Shown in pieces: positions 44,018 to 52,409 of a stretch of 64,000 bases of DNA (the first letter of the stretch is position 1; every line of letters starts with the position of its first letter). Under the pieces are notes generated by a model. It worked only from the letters and a program-made list of their open reading frames with translations. It made no database searches and was not told the origin of the DNA. The DNA comes from Rossellomorea sp. BNER. Its GTDB lineage: Bacteria > Bacillota > Bacilli > Bacillales > Bacillaceae_B. Both the position numbers and the translations under genes were made by a program. The stretch spans positions 1 through 64,000 of the forward strand of contig JANAVG010000006.1 in assembly GCA_024213275.1 (NCBI GenBank), written 5' to 3'.

Positions 44018-44193
44018 TGGTGGATCGAAATAATGTTTGTAGAGCATGCGAAGGTACTGGAATGCTTGCGGATGACGAGGAGTGGCAATACACTTGCACG
44101 ATTTGTGGAGGGGATGGCCGCATTGATCCCGAAAATCAATCTAGCCGATCGAATCTAATGAATGTGGATGATAACAATCGGATATTAGACTGA
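44017..44193 (+). CDS. Small CxxC-GxG zinc-finger-like protein, fused to the aconitase remnant junction
   Basis: In the frame shifted relative to the aconitase remnant, 58 residues can be read from the ATG at 44017: VCRACEGTG and, 15 residues on, YTCTICGGDGRI. Two CxxCxGxG motifs are the pattern of DnaJ zinc modules and of anti-TRAP-like proteins. The tail is hydrophilic (NLMNVDDNNRILD). There is no ribosome binding site in front, because the upstream sequence is aconitase DNA. It is either the 3' part of a gene joined by deletion or a small protein that lost its start region. Confidence 0.5.
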   Translation: MVDRNNVCRACEGTGMLADDEEWQYTCTICGGDGRIDPENQSSRSNLMNVDDNNRILD

Positions 44194-44216
44194 AAAGGCT
44201 GTATCTTTAACCGGGA

Positions 44217-44255
44217 AATTAGAGCAATTGCTATGAAGCGGCAATTGCTCTAATT
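44217..44255. terminator. Perfect inverted repeat, possible terminator
   Basis: AATTAGAGCAATTGC (44217-44231) and GCAATTGCTCTAATT (44241-44255) are perfect inverted repeats with a 9-nt loop. No clear U-run follows on either strand, so termination is uncertain; an operator or RNA-stabilising role is possible. It lies between convergent genes. Confidence 0.5.
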
Positions 44256-44354
44256 CCTGAGGCTATAATTGTCCATAACTTAAGGGTTTATCATTCAAAT
44301 CTTTTACCTTAGAGCTGATAACAGTAATTCACATTAATAAGTGATGTGGTTGTT

Positions 44355-45419
44355 TTATTCGTCAGATTCTTCTCCCGGTCTGTTTGTCTGTGTCGGAAGG
44401 GTATCCCAGAAGCTGGTATCCGCATTTTCAATAGAACCGTCGGAAATGGCTCTGACGGCTGCATCTAAAGTAGTGATGGTTTGCTTAATTAAATAACCGT
44501 TGCTTTTTTGGCCAAGTGCATATGGCTCATAATAATGATCAGACATCCCCCTCATTTCAAAGAGAAGCGTTGAAATATCATAACGAAGGGCAGCTCCATT
44601 ACGGCCGATATTTGCACCTGATCCCCCTTTATATTTTCCAATATGTCCCCAGCCAGTAGGTTCAAGGGAGTTATATACAACCGAACCAAGTTTTTTAGAG
44701 CCTTCTAATACTTCTGGATTAACGTCAGGATTTGTCGGATGCAGGATGGATCCAGATACAAGCTCGCCATTAGTTTCACTATGTGTTCCTTGGTGGTGTA
44801 AATCTATCATGTAATCAATCTTGTATTTCTCAAAAACATTTTCATATAATGCTTTAGCTTCAACTTCCATATCCTCAATATCTTTAGCATGTTCACGGTT
44901 TAAATCAACATTGTTTGCATTGTAACGAGTAAGGTGGCGATCACCATCTGCTAGATAGTCCTCAAGGGAGAAATTAACATCACCCATTGCCCCATCTGCA
45001 TTCAGCATTGGAATGACATGGATATTTACATTATCTAAAACATCTTTTGTTTTGCCAGTGCCTAAGTGCTTGATAAACTCAAGTGCACCTTCCGTAGTAA
45101 GCTGCTCATTTCCGTGCTGCTGAGTTAAAAATAGAATTGTTGGGTTGCCAGGATCAGATATATACTTAGCCATGTGAATATCACGGCCTTTAACCGTTTG
45201 CCCGATCACCTCAAGCTCCATTAAGTCTTGCTTGGCATCTTGTGTTTTAAGGAAATCTACCATACTATCATATGTATGTAGGATGGACGTTTGGATAGAT
45301 CCATTACCAGTGTTTGGACCGTTGCCAACAGCACTAACTGGCATAGAAACAGCGGTGACAGCCCCTAATGCCATTAAACTAGATAAAGAAACGGATAAAA
45401 CCTTCTTTTTTACACTCAT
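44355..45419 (-). CDS. Secreted M14 family zinc carboxypeptidase
   Basis: This 354-residue exported peptidase has a signal peptide ending near SMPVSA-VG (about residue 30). Zinc ligands H102 and E105 are in QQHGNE, the third ligand His is in YMIDLHHQG, and the catalytic Glu is in STLLFEMRG. NADGAMGD, NNVDLNRE (substrate-binding Asn-Arg pair) and the overall length fit the M14 fold. It would release C-terminal residues from extracellular peptides, complementing the large subtilases of this region. A long tail after LDAAVRAISDG is acidic. The ATG at 45419 has GGAGGAATGA upstream. Confidence 0.88.
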   Translation of the reverse strand: MSVKKKVLSVSLSSLMALGAVTAVSMPVSAVGNGPNTGNGSIQTSILHTYDSMVDFLKTQDAKQDLMELEVIGQTVKGRDIHMAKYISDPGNPTILFLTQQHGNEQLTTEGALEFIKHLGTGKTKDVLDNVNIHVIPMLNADGAMGDVNFSLEDYLADGDRHLTRYNANNVDLNREHAKDIEDMEVEAKALYENVFEKYKIDYMIDLHHQGTHSETNGELVSGSILHPTNPDVNPEVLEGSKKLGSVVYNSLEPTGWGHIGKYKGGSGANIGRNGAALRYDISTLLFEMRGMSDHYYEPYALGQKSNGYLIKQTITTLDAAVRAISDGSIENADTSFWDTLPTQTNRPGEESDE

Positions 45420-45882
45420 AAGTCATTCCTCCACATTTTTCTTTTCAATACAATCTAATTCTACTGTCTCATTAAAGGAGTATTAATAGAGTAAGATACC
45501 TATTCTTTAGACAAATTTCGCCTCTCGAAATAGATTAAATAAGTATCGTTAATTAGACAAAATTTATAAAGAATCTAGTCGATAAGTAATAATGGTTCTA
45601 ATTATTAATATGGATAATATTTATAGTGCAGGGAATTGGTGCTATTTATTCGCTTGCAAATCTATTAAAAAACCGTTGGGAACCATAAATAGCTTTAAAT
45701 AAACGCGATTTCTGTCGAAAATTCACTAATGTTAAAAAAGTTAAAAGAATAAAATGCTAATAAAGATGTAATATTGAAGGAGTTTCTTTGAACTCTATAT
45801 CTTTTAGAAGGGAATTATTTAGTTTATTGGGAGAACAGGAAAATGAATAGTGAATGGTTTCTTGTAGGAGAAAAAGAGTAAA
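45420..45882. other. Intergenic region without recognisable features
   Basis: This AT-rich stretch upstream of the carboxypeptidase gene must hold its promoter. I see no repeat, RNA gene or convincing small ORF in it. Confidence 0.4.
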
Positions 45883-45906
45883 GAGGATTCAATTAAGAAT
45901 CCTCTA
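45883..45906 (-). terminator. Terminator of a small minus-strand ORF
   Basis: AGAGGATTC (45883-45891) pairs with GAATCCTCT (45898-45906). On the minus strand it is followed by TTTACTCTTTTTC. It lies 24 bp beyond the stop of the 40-codon ORF. Confidence 0.55.
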
Positions 45907-45929
45907 AATGGAAATACCCATATTATTTG

Positions 45930-46052
45930 TTAGCAATCGCGATGTTTACTAAGATGTAGGGGAGGAGGGATCAGCCATCCTTTTTCTTTATTTAAGCGTA
46001 AAACTTTTGCCTCTAATGCAGCTTTTTGAGTATGGAATTGGCCATACATCAT
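45930..46052 (-). CDS. Small ORF of unknown function (40 residues)
   Basis: The frame encodes MMYGQFHTQKAALEAKVLRL and NKEKGWLIPPPLHLSKHRDC. An AAGGGTGG-like site precedes the ATG pair and a hairpin with a U-run follows the stop. The helical, basic first half and the PPPLHLSKHRDC tail look protein-like, but I recognise no family, and it could be the remnant of a longer gene. Confidence 0.35.
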   Translation of the reverse strand: MMYGQFHTQKAALEAKVLRLNKEKGWLIPPPLHLSKHRDC

Positions 46053-46105
46053 CGCAAGTGCCACCCTTCATTAAGCACACAAATAGTACTCAATAATAAC
46101 TACAT

Positions 46106-46129
46106 GTAAAAAGAGCCAGTAGTGCTCTT
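46106..46129 (-). terminator. Terminator of the 50-codon minus-strand ORF
   Basis: On the minus strand AAGAGC pairs with GCTCTT around ACTACTG, followed by TTTACATG. It is 8 bp beyond the stop codon at 46137. Confidence 0.5.
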
Positions 46130-46136
46130 CATTTGA

Positions 46137-46289
46137 TTATTCTGTGTCTAATACAACAGGGAGTTCGTCTTTAATATTGTCTTTTTCGGGTTTAGAACCA
46201 ATATTTTGTTTTAAGTTCTTATTACCTACATAGGTTGATTTATGTTCATGCGAAAGCTTGGCAACTTTTCCTGGATCGTTATTGACCAT
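46137..46289 (-). CDS. Small hydrophilic protein of unknown function (50 residues)
   Basis: This protein reads MVNNDPGKVAKLSHEHKSTY and continues VGNKNLKQNIGSKPEKDNIK, ending in DELPVVLDTE. It is highly charged, with no hydrophobic segment, resembling small spore or stress proteins in composition only. A CGGAG site precedes the ATG and a hairpin terminator follows, so it is probably a real gene. No family recognised. Confidence 0.5.
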   Translation of the reverse strand: MVNNDPGKVAKLSHEHKSTYVGNKNLKQNIGSKPEKDNIKDELPVVLDTE

Positions 46290-46478
46290 AAATTTTGCAC
46301 TCCGTTTCATCAATATTTGTTTGAATCAAACTACCCAAATCGGAAGGAAGTAGACCTGACCACTCCCTATCGAATTTAGATTGAGAAGAATTTCATGATT
46401 AGTATGAGGAAAAGAAGTTTTAAAATAAGTGTCAAAAAGTTCCGATTAAAACAAACTGCCATTCATTTTGTATTCTGA

Positions 46479-47396
46479 TTAATAATACCGAATTGAACTT
46501 TTGGATTTTTTCCAGACTTTTTTCATTCTTAAGCACACCAAACAGATAATGGCTACAAATAGTAAGCTCACAAAGAAACCAGGTCGAATTTCCTTTTCTA
46601 ACAGTGTTCCGCTTATGGCTGCTAGAATTAATGCCAACCCGACAAAAGAGAAGACTTTATTCCATAATTTGTATTTAAGGATTCGAAATGAGGAAATGAT
46701 GATAAAAAACCAATTGTTTAACAACAGGATTCCAGCAGCTGTGGTGATGTATTCATAAATTTTTCCTGGTAGCAGCAAGGCTGTGATAATAGATGCCAAC
46801 ATGCCTACAGCCGCAAGCATCAAAGATGGGACAGGCAAACTTTTAAATTTTTTACTCTTTTTTGCAAAGAGGGCTGGAACATCTCCGTCTTCAGCCAATG
46901 TCACAAGTAGATTTGTCACTCCATACAAAGACGCCGTCATGGTTGAAAAACCCGCAATAATAATTGCCCCATTAAACACATGAGGAAAGAAGGCGAGATG
47001 ATAATCTGCTAAAGCCATAACAAAGGGGTTTTCCTTTTCATGAAATGAGTCTAGTGATGCCATCGTTACCGCAAATCCTAGTGATAATACATAAACCACC
47101 GTTTAGGCTTTGCCTGCATAATAACAGATAGAACCCTCTTGGGGATCTTCTGCCGTCATTTTTGCTAGTATTTTTGCTAGAACATTGAACACAATATAAG
47201 TTCCGATAGCTGCTAAAATAAAAGAAAAGACTATAGAGGGTCCTGTTATCCCTATCCCGATAGTCGAACCAAGAAAATAACCGGTTCCAAACGTACAGCC
47301 GACACCAATTAAAGATAGCTGCCACCACTTTAAATCTCCTTTATTAGAATCTTTACTTGCAGCTTGACCTGAAGCACCAGGACTACACTTACTCAT
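46479..47396 (-). pseudogene. Amino-acid permease (APC family) with an internal deletion
   Basis: Two adjacent frames separated by a TAA at 47100-47102 belong to one APC-type permease. The N-terminal part (97 residues) has the substrate loop GVGCTFGTGYFLGSTIGIGI and TM2, ending in GSICYYAGKA, where the family continues with about 150 residues of TM3 to TM6. The next frame (VYVLSLGFAVTMASLDSFHE onward) resumes at about TM7 and runs to the end (KKVWKKSKSSIRYY). The joint length is about 305 residues against some 460 for intact members, so the centre was deleted and the gene is dead. Confidence 0.88.
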
Positions 47397-47501
47397 ATAC
47401 CCCCCTTTAACTAGGTATTATTGTACGATATTAGTGATTTGATTATGTACCTAAAAAGGGAGGATCATACCATGAACTTAAGCATGGAAACGATGTTCAT
47501 T

Positions 47502-47924
47502 TTATACTAAAAAATCAAATGAAAAACCATCTACGGAAGAGATTTTTCCCCTCCACCAATTGACACTATTAGTAGTAGGCTGGCCACTTGTGCCGAGATA
47601 TCTTGCTTCTTTTAGATGGATAAAGGTTGCTGTATTCTCCTTATCCTCTTTATTATCTTGTTCCTGCTTTTGTTTTAAATATCCCTCATTCAAATCAGTG
47701 AATTTTTTTGTGATGATTTTCGACATTGTACTGTCCTGTATATCTTTAGATGATTCCTTAATCCCTTCATAGTAGGCGCTTGCCCCTATTAGAGTACCTG
47801 AAACTACTGCACCACCAACATTGAGAGTGATGGCAACTTCAATTCCCTCTTCCTCTACTAACGATAAAAACATTAACAATACTGCATCGTCTGTAGCAAC
47901 TTGTTCCTCTTTTTTATTCGCCAT
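47502..47924 (-). CDS. gvpU: GvpU-like gas vesicle accessory protein
   Basis: This 140-residue soluble protein resembles B. megaterium GvpU: EGIEVAITLNVGGAVVSGTLIGA in the first half, then ATFIHLKEARYL and WWRGKISSVDGFSF near the end. GvpU modulates gas vesicle clustering in B. megaterium. No gvp structural gene lies within the window, so here it is a solitary gene and may act on something else. The frame extends three codons upstream, but GAGGTGAAAG is spaced for the ATG at 47924. It stands alone between a permease pseudogene and an MFS gene. Confidence 0.8.
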   Translation of the reverse strand: MANKKEEQVATDDAVLLMFLSLVEEEGIEVAITLNVGGAVVSGTLIGASAYYEGIKESSKDIQDSTMSKIITKKFTDLNEGYLKQKQEQDNKEDKENTATFIHLKEARYLGTSGQPTTNSVNWWRGKISSVDGFSFDFLV

Positions 47925-48275
47925 GACTTTCACCTCTTAAATATTTTAATCTTATCTTGTCTAAGTTCACTTAAACCTACCGAAAAAATTTAAAAATCTA
48001 AGCAATCATTTGTTTTTTAATACCTGAAAAATATCTCAAAACATGTTCCCCTTAATTTGTATAAAGAAGATATTTCCTATTCACTTTCCTTTCGGTTTTA
48101 TCATGGAATATTCTTTAAAAAGTGCTCCATACTAATGGATATGCTTGTCTCATTCCGATTCTAATTGAAATGAAATTTATTGGTTTTTTCTTTTCAACAT
48201 TAACAGTCATCCATAATTTTATGTTAAGTACAAATGTTGGATTTGATAAAAAATTCTTTGTAAAAGGTGACGAAA
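47925..48275. other. Divergent intergenic region, gvpU and MFS gene
   Basis: About 350 bp of AT-rich DNA containing the promoters of both divergent genes. A GTTTAA on the minus strand near 47970 recalls a sigma-B -35 box, but no matching GGG(A/T)AT box is present. Nothing else seen. Confidence 0.4.
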
Positions 48276-49490
48276 ATGAAATCAAAGAAGGTTGATTTAT
48301 TGGCGGTATCTTCAGTTCCTCTTGTCATGACATTAGGAAATTCCATGCTTATTCCTGTTTTGCCGCTAATTGAACAGAAACTAAACATAACTTCGTTTCA
48401 AGTTTCTTTAATCATAACGGTTTATTCTATTGTGGCTATCATTCTAATACCAATTGCAGGTTATTTGTCTGACAGATTCGGGAGAAAATTTGTCATGGTC
48501 CCTTGTTTGATTATTGCAGGAATCGGTGGGGCGATTTCAGGTTGGGCTTCTTGGAAAATGCAAGACCCTTTTATGATGATTCTTGTAGGAAGGGTGTTTC
48601 AAGGAGTAGGATCAGCTGGAGCAGCGCCCGTTGTGATTCCATTGATCGGAGATATGTTTAATAATGATGAAGAAATAACATCAGGGTTAGGCTTGATAGA
48701 GACTTCTAATACTGCTGGAAAAGTGTTAAGTCCGATTATAGGTGCTTTTTTAGCATCATTTATTTGGTTTTTGCCCTTTTGGTTTATTCCTTTTTTTAGC
48801 TTAATTAGTGTGTTACTTGTCAGCTTTCTTGTGAAAAAACCAGAGCAAGATCAAAAAAAACAATCTATTTCTATATTTGTTAAGGGTGTGAAAGCGACTT
48901 TTAAAGAAAATGGAACGTGGCTTTATACTGTATTTTTTGCAGGGTGTATTATTATGTTTGTGTTGTTCGGCGTGCTCTTTTATCTTTCCGACATGTTGGA
49001 GAAGAAATATCATATTGATGGTGTGTATAAAGGGTTTTTACTTGCCATTCCATTGCTTTTTCTCTCAACAAGTTCTTTTATAGCAGGAAAGAAAATAGGG
49101 CAAAGTAAAAAGCTGATGAAACTGGTTATCGCTGGTGGAATGGCATTACTAGCGTTCTCCTTTGTTGCATTACGACTTCAGCACTCGTTTATCTTTTTAC
49201 TTATTTTTCTTATTTTTAGCGGGATCGGGATTGGGGTAGCCCTTCCATGTCTCGATGCATTAATTACGGAAGGAGTTGAAAAGAAAGAAAGGGGAACCAT
49301 TACATCCTTTTATAGTGCGATGAGGTTTATTGGCGTTGCAGCTGGTCCACCTACATACGCCTACTTGATGTCTGTTTCAGAACACCTTATTTTTTATGTA
49401 TCAGGTGGAATCAGCCTGTTCGCCTTAATAATCGTGTTTCTCTTTATAAAGCCTGAAAAAGAAAAGAAAAGTACCATTAAGTATGCTTGA
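48276..49490 (+). CDS. MFS efflux transporter
   Basis: This 404-residue major facilitator has 12 hydrophobic segments. The loop 2-3 signature is GYLSDRFGRKFVMVP and motif C-like sequence GLIETSNTAGKVLSPIIGAF lies in TM5, which is characteristic of drug:H+ antiporters. The substrate is unknown. A GTG at 48267 could extend the frame, but AAAGGTGA is placed for the ATG at 48276. It is monocistronic with a hairpin terminator. Confidence 0.85.
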   Translation: MKSKKVDLLAVSSVPLVMTLGNSMLIPVLPLIEQKLNITSFQVSLIITVYSIVAIILIPIAGYLSDRFGRKFVMVPCLIIAGIGGAISGWASWKMQDPFMMILVGRVFQGVGSAGAAPVVIPLIGDMFNNDEEITSGLGLIETSNTAGKVLSPIIGAFLASFIWFLPFWFIPFFSLISVLLVSFLVKKPEQDQKKQSISIFVKGVKATFKENGTWLYTVFFAGCIIMFVLFGVLFYLSDMLEKKYHIDGVYKGFLLAIPLLFLSTSSFIAGKKIGQSKKLMKLVIAGGMALLAFSFVALRLQHSFIFLLIFLIFSGIGIGVALPCLDALITEGVEKKERGTITSFYSAMRFIGVAAGPPTYAYLMSVSEHLIFYVSGGISLFALIIVFLFIKPEKEKKSTIKYA

Positions 49491-49553
49491 GTACCAAAAG
49501 AACGGATGATCTTCTGATCAAAACATAAAGGACATTAGTTAAATTGCCATAAT

Positions 49554-49595
49554 AAAAAGACCCTATTTTATTTATGAGATATAGAGTCTTTTTTC
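49554..49595. terminator. Terminator of the MFS gene
   Basis: AAGACCCTAT (49557-49566) pairs with ATAGAGTCTT (49581-49590), followed by TTTT. Flanking A- and T-runs make it usable from both strands. Confidence 0.75.
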
Positions 49596-49597
49596 AA

Positions 49598-49816
49598 TTA
49601 TTTTGGTGTCACTGATGATATTCCATGAATATAGCCAGGAGCTGGTGCTAATTGTGGGTTTTGACCTGTTGCAACAGGGGAATCATCATAAGTAAACTGA
49701 CTAGATCCATCCATAGATGCCCACGAAGTCCATATTCCTTGTTGATATTCTTTTCATTCCGAGTAGTTCATAAATTTATAAGCAAAGTGATTTGCTGTAT
49801 TATATCCATGCGGTTC
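49598..49816 (-). pseudogene. 3' remnant of a gene, possibly manganese catalase-like
   Basis: Directly after the gerC stop codon a frame reads EPHGYNTANHFAYKFMNYSE, a TGA, then KEYQQGIWTSWASMDGSSQF, TYDDSPVATGQNPQLAPAPG and YIHGISSVTPK to a TAA at 49598-49600. The TGA stands where a Trp is plausible. The ending (SQGxW ... P-LAPAPGYIHG) recalls the C-termini of Mn-containing catalases, but the identification is weak. No start exists, so only the 3' end of a dead gene remains. Confidence 0.45.
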
Positions 49817-50947
49817 TTAGTCATAAATTCCTTTACTTTCAAGGTGGAAAGAAATTGAAACTTTTTTTAGGCTTTCTTTTGTAAGGCGATAATCTTTCAC
49901 TTTTTTAGGTTCCATTCCTTTGCGAAAGAGAATGTTTTTTAAATTGAATATATCGGCATCTTTGTTAATCCCGTTTTGATAAGTGGTGATAATTTCTTTC
50001 TTGATTTGTTCCTTTACAATCTGTTCTATATTTTTCGACGGCATTTCTTCATTCAAATCGGTTAATTGCCCTTCAGCTTCCACGTTAATGATGAATTTCG
50101 ATTCCTCTCCTTCTCCTTCTAGTTTAATATGGGCTGATGGATTGGTTATTACCACGATTCCTTTTTCTTTACCATCCACAACAATCTTGACGGGTGTATT
50201 TTTTGTGTCAGGTTCAATCCATCTAAGTCCAGCCACATCATCAAAAGACATCCATTCTTTAGTTTTTCCATGAGTTATTGGGTAGACCCCATTAATTTTC
50301 AAGGTTTCTTTTGGTTTCTCACTCGATGCTTGCTCCTTCCAAGCATCTTTATCTATAGAAATAGAGGGGAGTAATGAAGTCCCTCCAGGATCTTGATAGA
50401 TGGATACCAATTTATACATACGAATCGGTTCAATATAGGAATAACCCTTATATGTGTCATTCGGCTTATACAAAATCGTGTAAAGAGGAGGTAACCGAAA
50501 GAAACCGGAAACACCGAATATTTTTTCAATGGGTTCATGGGTTCCAAACATCCATGGGGTATAACGAAACTCTCCATTTCTACGCATTGCTTGCTCAACT
50601 TTTTCAATTCCGTTATTCAGTGTTGACTCAGAATATATAATGGTTCCAACCTGTCCCCAATTAATATTTTGTTGAGACGTTTTATATAAATTAAAAACAG
50701 CTTCATTTAGGGTAGATCCAGAACTCTTTCCTACAAATATCGGTGCCTTGTCTGACTGTTTAGTACCTTCTTGCTTTGCAACATTAGAGAAATCCAATAT
50801 TTGTACATATAGTATATATTTGTCATCTTTATAATCAATCCCCAATGCTGTAGCATAATTTATTTCTCCAATTTCCTTTTCATCCCAACAACCTGTTAGG
50901 GTTAATAGGAATAAAATCCCGATCCATATTGCATGACATCGTTTCAA
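49817..50947 (-). CDS. Spore germination lipoprotein, GerC subunit
   Basis: This 376-residue Ger(x)C family lipoprotein has a signal peptide with the lipobox LTLTGCWD near residues 15-22, so Cys is lipid-anchored to the outer face of the spore inner membrane. The body shows the family pattern GEINYATALGIDYKDDKYIL, FVGKSSGSTLNEAVFNLYKT and a C-terminal domain ending LVTKESLKKVSI-like. An ATG at 50971 overlaps the upstream gene, but AGGAGG lies downstream of it, so the TTG at 50947 is preferred. It is the last gene of a three-gene germinant receptor operon. Confidence 0.9.
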   Translation of the reverse strand: MKRCHAIWIGILFLLTLTGCWDEKEIGEINYATALGIDYKDDKYILYVQILDFSNVAKQEGTKQSDKAPIFVGKSSGSTLNEAVFNLYKTSQQNINWGQVGTIIYSESTLNNGIEKVEQAMRRNGEFRYTPWMFGTHEPIEKIFGVSGFFRLPPLYTILYKPNDTYKGYSYIEPIRMYKLVSIYQDPGGTSLLPSISIDKDAWKEQASSEKPKETLKINGVYPITHGKTKEWMSFDDVAGLRWIEPDTKNTPVKIVVDGKEKGIVVITNPSAHIKLEGEGEESKFIINVEAEGQLTDLNEEMPSKNIEQIVKEQIKKEIITTYQNGINKDADIFNLKNILFRKGMEPKKVKDYRLTKESLKKVSISFHLESKGIYD

Positions 50948-50948
50948 G

Positions 50949-52409
50949 TTACTTATCCTCCTGTCTGTCATTGTCTTGTGTTTTTAGTATTTTTGCACGT
51001 TCATTCTCTTGTGCGACCGGAAGTTTTAATAGAGCTTTAAGTGCATCCCGCTTGTCGAACGGTGATAAAGGACTTAAATAGGGGATACCGAATGACTCTA
51101 ACTTAGAAAGATAAGCAAGAATGACAAATACACTGATAAAAAATCCATACATGCCTAACATAGTTGTACAAAGGATTGAAAAGATCCTTAAAATAGTAAC
51201 GGTTCCAAATAAAGATTGGTTTACTAATGTAAAGGTTGAAACGGCTGTAATCGAAGAAATAACAAGCATGGTTGGAGAGGTTAAACCTGCTCTGATTGCC
51301 GCGTCTCCGACGATCAATCCACCAACAACTGCAACGGTTTGCCCGACAGCCTTTGGTAATCGGACACCAGCTTCACGAAATAATTCGAAAAGTCCAAGCA
51401 TTAATAGCATCTCCACGGTGACATTAAATGGAATACCTAATCGTGAAGCACCAATTGTCGCTAGCAATGAAAAGGGGATCTGATCCATGTTGAATGCTGA
51501 TAACGCAACCCAAAAAGCGGGAAGGAAAATGGACAATATTAATCCTATTATTCTAAGAAGCAATTCAAATGTAGCATAATAATAAGGCATATGTTCGTCT
51601 TCAGAAGTATTCAGAAGTAACCCAAAGTTTGCTGGGCCAATAATGACATTGGGAACATTATCAATAAAAACAGCAAAACGCCCCCTCGCTAAACAAGAGA
51701 CAACGCCATCCGGACGTGGAATAGTTCCCAATAAAGGAAAAAGAGAGTAACGGGAATCCCCCAGTAGTTCTACCAATTGGTTATCACTGCTCAATACATC
51801 TAAATCTATGGCATTTAATCGTTTTGTAACCTCTTTGATGATGTTTTTATTTTGTATATCCGTCATATAAACCAAACTTACTTTTGTATGACTTCTTTTT
51901 CCAATTGTGAACGACTTAGTAACCAATGAATCCGTTTTTAAACGTTTACGGATTAAAGCGATATTTGAACCTATATCTTCTATAAAGGCATCTCGTGGCC
52001 CTTTTACAGAGACTTCGGTAGTTGATTCTTCCGGTGATCTTTTAGGAGGGTTGGATGTATTGAAAAAATAGATGGTTCCTGCGATTAAAATCGATGTAAA
52101 TCCATCGAATACTTTTTCTTGGATCGTTTTATTGATTTCCGAGTCTTTCTTATTCGACCAATTTATGGTGTCTGAATAATTCAACTCTTGTAAGCCCTTT
52201 ACCCCATTTAAAGAATAGCACTTTTGAATTTCTGGAAAAATACTATTCATTAATAACTCACTTTTGGTTAATCCCTCACAATAGACCACAATTACTTCTT
52301 CAATTTTTTGACCACTGACTAATTGATGCTCCTCAACCGTTATATCAGATGAATGTTGAAAGAGACTTTTAAAATAATCCACTGCTGATTTATTTATCTT
52401 ATTTTTCAT
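50949..52409 (-). CDS. Spore germination receptor, GerA subunit
   Basis: This 486-residue GerAA/GerBA-type protein has a soluble N-terminal domain (about 1-285), four to five membrane helices (about 290-440) and a short C-terminal tail. Family landmarks are GPRDAFIEDIGSNIALIRKR, TSKV-like VSLVYMTDI, SLFPLLGTIPRPDGVVSCLA (RPD motif), GRFAVFIDNVPNVIIGPANF and RLGIPFNVTVEMLLMLGLFE. It forms part of the nutrient-gated receptor channel in the spore inner membrane. It overlaps the preceding B-type gene by 11 bp. Confidence 0.93.
   Translation of the reverse strand: MKNKINKSAVDYFKSLFQHSSDITVEEHQLVSGQKIEEVIVVYCEGLTKSELLMNSIFPEIQKCYSLNGVKGLQELNYSDTINWSNKKDSEINKTIQEKVFDGFTSILIAGTIYFFNTSNPPKRSPEESTTEVSVKGPRDAFIEDIGSNIALIRKRLKTDSLVTKSFTIGKRSHTKVSLVYMTDIQNKNIIKEVTKRLNAIDLDVLSSDNQLVELLGDSRYSLFPLLGTIPRPDGVVSCLARGRFAVFIDNVPNVIIGPANFGLLLNTSEDEHMPYYYATFELLLRIIGLILSIFLPAFWVALSAFNMDQIPFSLLATIGASRLGIPFNVTVEMLLMLGLFELFREAGVRLPKAVGQTVAVVGGLIVGDAAIRAGLTSPTMLVISSITAVSTFTLVNQSLFGTVTILRIFSILCTTMLGMYGFFISVFVILAYLSKLESFGIPYLSPLSPFDKRDALKALLKLPVAQENERAKILKTQDNDRQEDK

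Noticed and set aside
44217..44255. Strong terminator
   Set aside because: The stem is perfect but no U-run follows on either strand, so it is listed only as a possible terminator.
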